DNA from: Limonium bicolor
Lineage: Eukaryota; Streptophyta; Magnoliopsida; Caryophyllales; Plumbaginaceae
Length of the DNA: 64,000 bases
Assembly: GCA_023374045.1 (NCBI GenBank)
Contig: CM041780.1
Coordinates: forward strand, 167,019,074-167,083,073
Reading direction: 5' to 3'
Translations under genes and position numbers: made by a program
In this document: piece by piece, positions 58,258-64,000 of the stretch
How positions within the stretch are numbered: the stretch's first letter is position 1
How the letters are laid out: the number at the start of each line of letters is the position of its first letter
The notes under the pieces: generated by a model
Database searches by the model: none
The model's input: only the letters and a program-made list of their open reading frames with translations
What the model was told of the DNA's origin: nothing

Positions 58258-59247
58258 CAGATTTCTAGAGGTGGAGAAAAGACGAATAGGGAGCTTTTCT
58301 CACGCGAACGAACACGAAAAGAACGCGCCGCGCGTGTGTCCCTTTTATCGCTTCCAAGGCGATTTCTGAAGCGATTTTCATCGTTTCTCATTTTCTCGAT
58401 TGTTCGTTCAACGAGATTATACCCAGTAAGGTGCGCCTTCACTTGGGTCCTATCCCCCGATTTCTCTGAGTCCTCTACGCCAGTAGCAGTCTCGGTCTGA
58501 ATTGGTCTTGAATTGGTCTCGGTTGTTTTTCTTCCGATCTCGTCTCCATTTTGGCAGTGTCTCCTCCTTGGCGGGTCGTAGTTTGGACGCCAGTTGTTTG
58601 GGTCAGCTTCCTCCGTTCTCGACTCAGGTTCTCGATTCAGGTCAGCTTCTGGTTGTGGTCCTGGTCTTCTTGGAATCCGATTGTTGTTCTATTGGGATTT
58701 CCTTCCCCGAGTTGGGTTAGGTTTCCGGTTCTACTTTGGTTGCTAGTCCCCTGAGGGATCTCCTGCGTGCTTGCCTATCTCTGGGTCGGGCGTGTGAGTC
58801 ATCTAGTTCATCATTTTGTTTGTGGGTCTGGGTTGCTTGCTTTCCCATTGTTATCGTGTTGGGATTGCCTCGCTCCGTGTGTAGTTCTGGAGGTTGATTC
58901 TGTCTAGTGGAGCTAGTTTCTGTTTCGTGTGAGATTGTGGGCCGGAAACGGTGGCTCCGCAAATTTCTCTTGTGGGGAGCTCTTTGGTGGCGGGTGATTT
59001 CCTGGCTTAGTAGTTAGTAGCTGGGTACTGGCGTGGTGCTTGCTGGAGAGCAAGAGTGTTTTCTTCAGTTATATTTTCAGAGGGTGTGTTAACGGGCTAA
59101 CCGGTTCCAGTGTCCCGATTTTGGATTCGGGGTTCTCAGCCTCTTCTGGTGATTGATCGGTGGTGCTGGTTGGTGTTCTCTGCGTAGTCTTGATCGGTGG
59201 CCTCGGATTGATCGATTTGGATAGGCCTTGCCGGATCCCTTCGTCAA
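58258..59247 (+). other. LINE 5' leader, no ORF1 visible
   Basis: The sequence is G/T/C-rich with clusters of TTGGTCTTGAATTGGTCTC and GTTCTCGACTCAGG-type phrases. Only frames under 90 codons occur. A gag-like ORF1 with zinc knuckles (DUF4283 type), usual in plant L1, is not readable. Either ORF1 is lost or this subfamily never carried it. Confidence 0.7.
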
Positions 59248-62200
59248 ATGAGTTGTCTATCGCTCAATTGTAGGGGCTTAGGTAAATCAAAGGCAGTCTA
59301 TTGGGTTAAGAGATTGATTCTTAAACTTAACCCAGATATCATTTTCCTCAGTGAGACTCATAAGTCGGACATTGATATGGAGTCCTTTTTTGTGATGTTT
59401 CCTCTATATTGCGGCCTAGCGGTCTCAAGCAGAGGGAGGAGTGGAGGTCTCTGTCTCATGTGGAAAAATTCCCTATGCTGTTCGATGATCTCTCAATCTA
59501 GGCACCATATGTCCGCCAGTATGTCTATGCCGGGTGATCTTCATTTTGTTTTTACCGGATTCTACGGGTGGTCCAATTGGTCACTTAAGCACTTATCCTG
59601 GAAATTACTCCGCATTCTTGGTAAGCAAGTTACCTTGCCCTGGGTGATAGCTGGGGATTTCAATCAGATTTTGCATGCCTCAGAGAAGATTGGGGGTAGA
59701 ATCAGGCAAGAAGTTCACATGGCCCCATTCAGGGAGGCCATTATGGAGTGTGATCTCCACGATATTGGTTTCTTTGGTGAGGCCTCTACGTTTACCAACT
59801 GCCAGGAGGGGGTCTCCCATTCTCACAGTAGATTGGATAGAGTGTTTTGCTCCTCGGCCGGGCTTCAGACTTTTCCCAATATTTCTGTCGAACATCTACC
59901 CCGGGAAGATTCTGATCACTGTCCTCTTCTCACCAGGTTCTTTGGTTCCCATAAAGAACCGGCAAAAATTTTCAGATTTGAAAATGGTTGGTGTTTGGAT
60001 CCCAAGTGTGCTGAGATAGTTACAGAGGTCTGTAGCAACAACTATCCTAACATTACTACTTCTCTGGATCTTTGTTCTCGGAAACTAAGTGAATGGAAGG
60101 GGTGGTCGATCTCCAAGATTAAATGGAAGATCATAAATAAAAAGAAAGAGTTGGGTAAGATTTCTATTAGTGATAGCTCTTTGGGAGCTATCAATAATAG
60201 GAAGAGGCTCCTCTTGGAAATTGAGTTACTTTCTTTCCGGGAGGAAATATGGTGGAAGCAGCGATCCAGAGATAAGTGGATTAAGGAAGGAGATAAAAAT
60301 ACGGGTTACTTCCATGCTAGGGCTTCTTCTAATAAAAGATCAAAAGAGATATTTGGTCTCCTGAACTCCGGGAATACTATGCAGTATACTTGGCAGAGTA
60401 TAGAAGGCATTGCTAGAGAGTATTTCCAAGACCTCTTTTCTTCTTCCCAACCCCAGGTGGATAGGGATTTTTTGAGAGCGGTGGAGGGTCGGCTAAATGG
60501 TAACTTTATTTCTGAGCTGAGCAGACCCTATACTAGAGAGGAAATCATTGTCGCGGTGAAACAATTAGGAGCCAACAAAGCTCCTGGGCCTGATGGATTT
60601 AATGGTAAATTCTTTATCACCTTTTGGCATATCATTGGGGACCAAGTTATTGATGCAGTCTTGCCTATTCTTAGAGGCCAGCCTCTCCCTGATTCACTGA
60701 ATGAGTATTTTATCACTCTTATCCCAAAGATGGCGGGGGCGACAGAGATTGATAAATTTAGACCAATTGCTCTCTGTAACTTTGCTTATAAGATTGCTTC
60801 CAAGACCCTGGCTAATAGGGTTCAACATATCCTTCCACATCTCATCTCTCATAATCAGTCAGGGTTTGTGAAAGGAAGGCTCATCACCGACAATATCATT
60901 CTAGCAGGCGAGCTTCAACATTTTTTAGAGAAGAACCAAGCGGTTAAAAACGGCTTCTTTGCTCTCAAGTTGGACTTTAGCAAGGCCTATGACAGATTAG
61001 AGTGGAGCTTCCTCCAAGATGTTCTCCTCTCCATGGGTTTCCCTTCTCATTGGACTTCTCCAGTAATGAATTGTGTCCGCTCAGTCAGATGTGCTATTCT
61101 CATCAATGGCAAGCCTGGTAACTCCTTCGCCCAGTCTAGGGGCATTCGACAAGGTGACCCTCTCTCTCCTTTCCTCTTCATTTTGGCCCAGGAAGCGTTG
61201 TCTAGTCTCCTTAATAAGTCTGATATTAATGGAGATTTCCATGGTATCAAACTCTCCCCCCTTTGCCCGTCTATATCTCACCTAGCCTTTGCTGATGACC
61301 TTCTCCTCTTTGGTAAAGCCAATCCCACAAATATTTCCCGCCTGAATCATATTCTCACAAAATTCCTTCTAGCCTCTGGCCACAAAATCAACCATCTCAA
61401 ATCTGAATTGGTGTTCAGCAAAAGATTATCCCTCCCTATTAAAGACAATCTCTCTAGCCTTCTGAATGTCCAAGAGGTTCCTTGTTTCTCCAAATACCTG
61501 GGCCTTCCCCTCAAGATAGGTAGGAGAAAACATGATCTCTTTACCTATCTTATCGAATCTGTACACAAAAGGGTTTCCAGTTGGACTAAACCTATGGCAC
61601 AAGCAGCTAGATCTATCATGGTGTCTAGTGTTCTCCAGTCTATACCCAACTATACCATGTCCCTATTTGTTCTTCCTAAGGGAATTACTGCGAAACTCAA
61701 TTCAGCTTTCTCCTCCTTCTGGTGGAGTGGGAAAGTTGATAAAAGAGCTCTCCATTGGACCAAGTGGTCTAAGGTTTGTGATCCTCCGGACCAAGGAGGC
61801 CTTGGTTTCAGAGAAGTGGAAAACTTCAATAAAGCTCTTTTGGTTAAACAGCTGTGGAGATTACTCTCTTGCCCGGGATCTTTAGTAGCTCAAGTTATGA
61901 AACCTCTCTGTTACCCTGACAGTGATATTAGCGAGTGCTACCCTTCCAATAAAGGTAGCCCCATCTGGAAGTCTATCTCTTCGGTCTTGGATTTGCTCAG
62001 AGAAGGAGCTCGGCCTCTACCTCCTGGAGGGGGTGGGTCCCTATCTCCTTCTCCCCTTGAATTGGATAGTTCTAATCAGTGGACTTGGGGATTCTCCAAA
62101 GATAACAAGTTCTCCGTCAAATCAGCCTATCTCTTCCTGGTTAAGGATTCTGGAGTGGAAAGCTCCTCCAATCCTCCTTTCTCCATTGGTAGGATTGGGA

Positions 62201-62721
62201 AGAAGATTACCAGTTCTATTTGTTGCCCTAGAGTAAAACTTAATCTTTGGAAGTTTTTGGGAAATATTATCCCTTGTCAGGATAATCTAGCTAGACGGAT
62301 CGGGGGTGAGTCCAAGTGCTTCTTCTGTGGGGCAAAGGATGACTTGGCCCATTGTTTCTTTTATTGTTGTGCTGTTAGAGACATATGGAGGGGTCTGGTG
62401 GAAGTGAATGAAATTCCTAAAAATGTGGAAGGAATGTTGGACTGGTTCTTTTGGATGGCAGAGGTGTGGAGTGTGAAAAAGCTATCTCTTATAGCTAACA
62501 AGCTTTGGGTCATTTATTCGTCGAGGAACAAAGTCAAGCATAATCCAGAGCTTTCTTGGTGGAAAGAAGTCGAGGTAAATAATTTCTTTACTGAAGCTTA
62601 TCTTTCGGTGATGAAAGTCTCCTCCCATCTTTTTTCTCCCAAGATGTGGCATCCACCCCCGTCGGGTTATCATAGTATTTGTACGGGGACGCTTGTTAGT
62701 CGCTATGGGGACCGATCATAG
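59248..62721 (+). CDS. LINE endonuclease / reverse transcriptase polyprotein (ORF2)
   Basis: A 1157-residue, uninterrupted protein with no frameshift. Residues 1-230 form an apurinic-like endonuclease: LSLNCRGLG (N7), FLSETHKS (E36), IAGDFNQIL (D137, N139), SRLDRVF (195-198) and DSDHCPLL (D223, H224). The RT spans about 440-745: NKAPGPDGFNG, FRPIALCNFAYKIASKTLAN, SGFVKGRLITDNI, LKLDFSKAYD (D576), RGIRQGDPLSPFLF and the catalytic FADDLLLF (681-684). A zinc-binding zf-RVT domain (about 955-1050) ends with CFFCG..AHCFFYC (C1024, C1027, H1035, C1040). No RNase H domain is present. The protein nicks target DNA and primes reverse transcription on it. The start at 59248 directly precedes the endonuclease motif and lies about 990 bases inside the element. 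Confidence 0.96.
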   Translation: MSCLSLNCRGLGKSKAVYWVKRLILKLNPDIIFLSETHKSDIDMESFFVMFPLYCGLAVSSRGRSGGLCLMWKNSLCCSMISQSRHHMSASMSMPGDLHFVFTGFYGWSNWSLKHLSWKLLRILGKQVTLPWVIAGDFNQILHASEKIGGRIRQEVHMAPFREAIMECDLHDIGFFGEASTFTNCQEGVSHSHSRLDRVFCSSAGLQTFPNISVEHLPREDSDHCPLLTRFFGSHKEPAKIFRFENGWCLDPKCAEIVTEVCSNNYPNITTSLDLCSRKLSEWKGWSISKIKWKIINKKKELGKISISDSSLGAINNRKRLLLEIELLSFREEIWWKQRSRDKWIKEGDKNTGYFHARASSNKRSKEIFGLLNSGNTMQYTWQSIEGIAREYFQDLFSSSQPQVDRDFLRAVEGRLNGNFISELSRPYTREEIIVAVKQLGANKAPGPDGFNGKFFITFWHIIGDQVIDAVLPILRGQPLPDSLNEYFITLIPKMAGATEIDKFRPIALCNFAYKIASKTLANRVQHILPHLISHNQSGFVKGRLITDNIILAGELQHFLEKNQAVKNGFFALKLDFSKAYDRLEWSFLQDVLLSMGFPSHWTSPVMNCVRSVRCAILINGKPGNSFAQSRGIRQGDPLSPFLFILAQEALSSLLNKSDINGDFHGIKLSPLCPSISHLAFADDLLLFGKANPTNISRLNHILTKFLLASGHKINHLKSELVFSKRLSLPIKDNLSSLLNVQEVPCFSKYLGLPLKIGRRKHDLFTYLIESVHKRVSSWTKPMAQAARSIMVSSVLQSIPNYTMSLFVLPKGITAKLNSAFSSFWWSGKVDKRALHWTKWSKVCDPPDQGGLGFREVENFNKALLVKQLWRLLSCPGSLVAQVMKPLCYPDSDISECYPSNKGSPIWKSISSVLDLLREGARPLPPGGGGSLSPSPLELDSSNQWTWGFSKDNKFSVKSAYLFLVKDSGVESSSNPPFSIGRIGKKITSSICCPRVKLNLWKFLGNIIPCQDNLARRIGGESKCFFCGAKDDLAHCFFYCCAVRDIWRGLVEVNEIPKNVEGMLDWFFWMAEVWSVKKLSLIANKLWVIYSSRNKVKHNPELSWWKEVEVNNFFTEAYLSVMKVSSHLFSPKMWHPPPSGYHSICTGTLVSRYGDRS

Positions 62722-63200
62722 CTGGTCTATTCGAGACGATCATGGTTTGCCTAGTATTGTTTTCAATCGAAGAATTGCCAGCACCAGTAGTGTGCAGTTT
62801 GCTGATATCAAAGCAAAAGAATTGCCATGGATCTTGCTATTTCGGTGGGTAGCCATAGCATTTGTTTTGAATCAGTTGATAATATTTCGAGGACATCCTC
62901 AATGTGGTAGATATAAGAAGACCCAATGCCAGTTGGGATGACATCGTGAGGGTGAGAGGATCACTTTCCTGCTTTACTAGTATTATTAGAAGAGATTCTC
63001 CTTATGATAATTATCTGACCAAGATTATATGTAATTTGGGGAATCCCCACTTTGAAGCTAACCAGTGTGGTTGGGGGAGCATGTTCCCCCTAAGATTTGT
63101 ATGGCTTGTAAGCTTGATTCGGATCTAGCATGACATGAGGGTTCCCTTGTGCTTGCTATATGTTTTTAATATATGGTCACAATGTCTATCAAAAAAAAAA
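62722..63200 (+). other. LINE 3' UTR and poly(A) tail
   Basis: Non-coding sequence after the ORF2 stop ends with AATGTCTATCAAAAAAAAAA immediately before the right target duplication. No structural conservation could be tested by eye. Confidence 0.8.
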
Positions 63201-63220
63201 TATAATACTAGTGTTACTGA
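63201..63220. repeat. LINE target-site duplication, right copy
   Basis: Identical to 58238-58257. Host sequence continues with TCAATGTGGTAGTGG. Confidence 0.95.
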
Positions 63221-64000
63221 TCAATGTGGTAGTGGTGGGTCTCTTCTGTTTGTTTTCTTTTTATATATATATATAGTAGAGCTCTTATTTAAGTATGTAA
63301 ATGTCATATTACAATTGATAGATACCGATTAAGATCACTGAAATAATAGCAAAGATTCAGTTAATGATGAGCAATTAAATTAAAGGTACTAATTGTTCAA
63401 AAATGAAATAACCGAACTTAAATATGGTGATTACATTATTCTAATATAGTATTTAAGGAGCCTAATAGTGCCTACAAGTAATTTTGGCAAGGAAAATAAA
63501 TCCAGAAAGAGAGAAAACCGCTAGAACGCGGAAAACGCTAAAATAGCATTAAATAACCAAAGGATGGTACGAGCTCGGTTATAGTATGTAAGGATTTAAG
63601 GTTATTCATGTCTAATTAGTATATGAGAATGATTCCCGAAAGAAAACGGATCCGCCGAATAATGTTAAAACGCTAATAGAGCTTTAGCGCACGTTTTTCG
63701 AGAAACCCGAAAACGTGATTTAAGTGGTCAAATGAAACCCGTAAAAATTATAAATCATTAATTAACAATAATATAAGCATCAATGGAAGCTTAATACCAA
63801 TAGAAGTAAAGAAACGAGGAAATTCCGGAAAACGGGCCCGGTTAGTGAATGTATCAAAACCGAGAAATAACGAGCGTTTTCTGTAAAAGACGAAAAACGC
63901 TCCAACTAGTATAACAGTGGGGGCCGGTTTTACTGGTGTAAACAGCCTCTCACACACACACTAGACTAGTTACTAATTAACAAGTCAAAAAGCAAAAAGA
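63221..64000. other. AT-rich sequence, possible LTR fragment at the right edge
   Basis: No gene was recognised. From about 63480 there are spaced AAAACGCT, GGAAAACG and CGAAAAACGCTC phrases that recall plant gypsy LTRs, but no terminus lies in the window. (AT)n occurs at 63263-63275. Confidence 0.35.

Larger units (their letters stand above)
58258..63200 (+). mobile_element. L1-type LINE (non-LTR retrotransposon), 4.94 kb, apparently recent
   Basis: It is bounded by perfect 20-bp target duplications (58238-58257 and 63201-63220) and ends in an A10 tail (63191-63200). A 990-bp leader (58258-59247), rich in C and T and with no recognised ORF1, precedes one intact 1157-codon ORF with endonuclease and RT domains. 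A 3' UTR of about 480 bases follows. The intact ORF and the unmutated duplication point to a young insertion that may still be, or recently was, mobile. Confidence 0.95.

Noticed and set aside
59675..60019. Other frames inside the LINE ORF2 region
   Set aside because: They are out-of-frame shadows of the 1157-codon ORF, without motifs.

Overview
The window is nuclear DNA from a flowering plant, most probably a eudicot with a repeat-rich genome. It contains one convincing host gene, an intronless zinc-finger homeodomain (ZF-HD/ZHD) transcription factor at 43681-44646 (+). Almost everything else is transposable-element DNA, much of it nested. Plant-specific evidence includes the ZHD gene, an Athila-type and an Ogre/Tat-like LTR retrotransposon, a Stowaway-type MITE, a plant mobile domain (PMD) pseudogene and a plant L1-type LINE. 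The species cannot be named from the sequence alone.

Layout. 1-4040: long LTR sequence of a Ty3/gypsy-like element that ends in ..GGGGCGTTACA and runs off the left edge. It abuts, and appears to be inserted in, the 3' LTR of a decayed Athila-type Ty3/gypsy element on the minus strand (4041-15320). That element keeps a PBS, broken gag, protease, RT, RNase H and integrase, a PPT and no env-like gene. Its 5' LTR (12222-15320) is split by a 1.37-kb hAT remnant (12284-13651) with a 7/8 target duplication. 15321-16188: a broken PMD (MAIN-like) pseudogene. 16189-~20400: AT-rich long-LTR sequence starting TGTAACACCCC. 20706-41840: a 21.1-kb Ogre/Tat-like element with two near-identical LTRs of about 7.06 kb around a 7.0-kb interior with no recognisable gag or pol. 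This is a large non-autonomous (LARD-type) retrotransposon. 41906-42143: a 238-bp Stowaway MITE.

42146-45374 holds the ZHD gene and its flanks. 45380-49768 is a solo long LTR (TSD gaaca/gagca) inserted in a GGGTGA-rich hAT-like repeat. 51183-55982 is a decayed Ty1/copia element on the minus strand. 55983-58237 is AT-rich and includes a degenerate triplicated repeat. 58258-63200 is a LINE bounded by a perfect 20-bp target duplication, with one intact 1157-codon endonuclease/RT ORF and no ORF1. The rest to 64000 is AT-rich, with possible LTR sequence at the end.

The sequence does not point to one host pathway. Its main interest is the architecture of the two youngest-looking insertions. The non-autonomous giant-LTR element carries two tRNA-like Pol III box pairs upstream of its TATA box, internal tandem arrays, a repeated TACGTA hairpin, a palindromic PPT/U3 junction and an inverted copy of an LTR start plus PPT inside its interior. 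The second is the intact but ORF1-less LINE. All family assignments come from motif recognition by eye; no alignment or database search was run.
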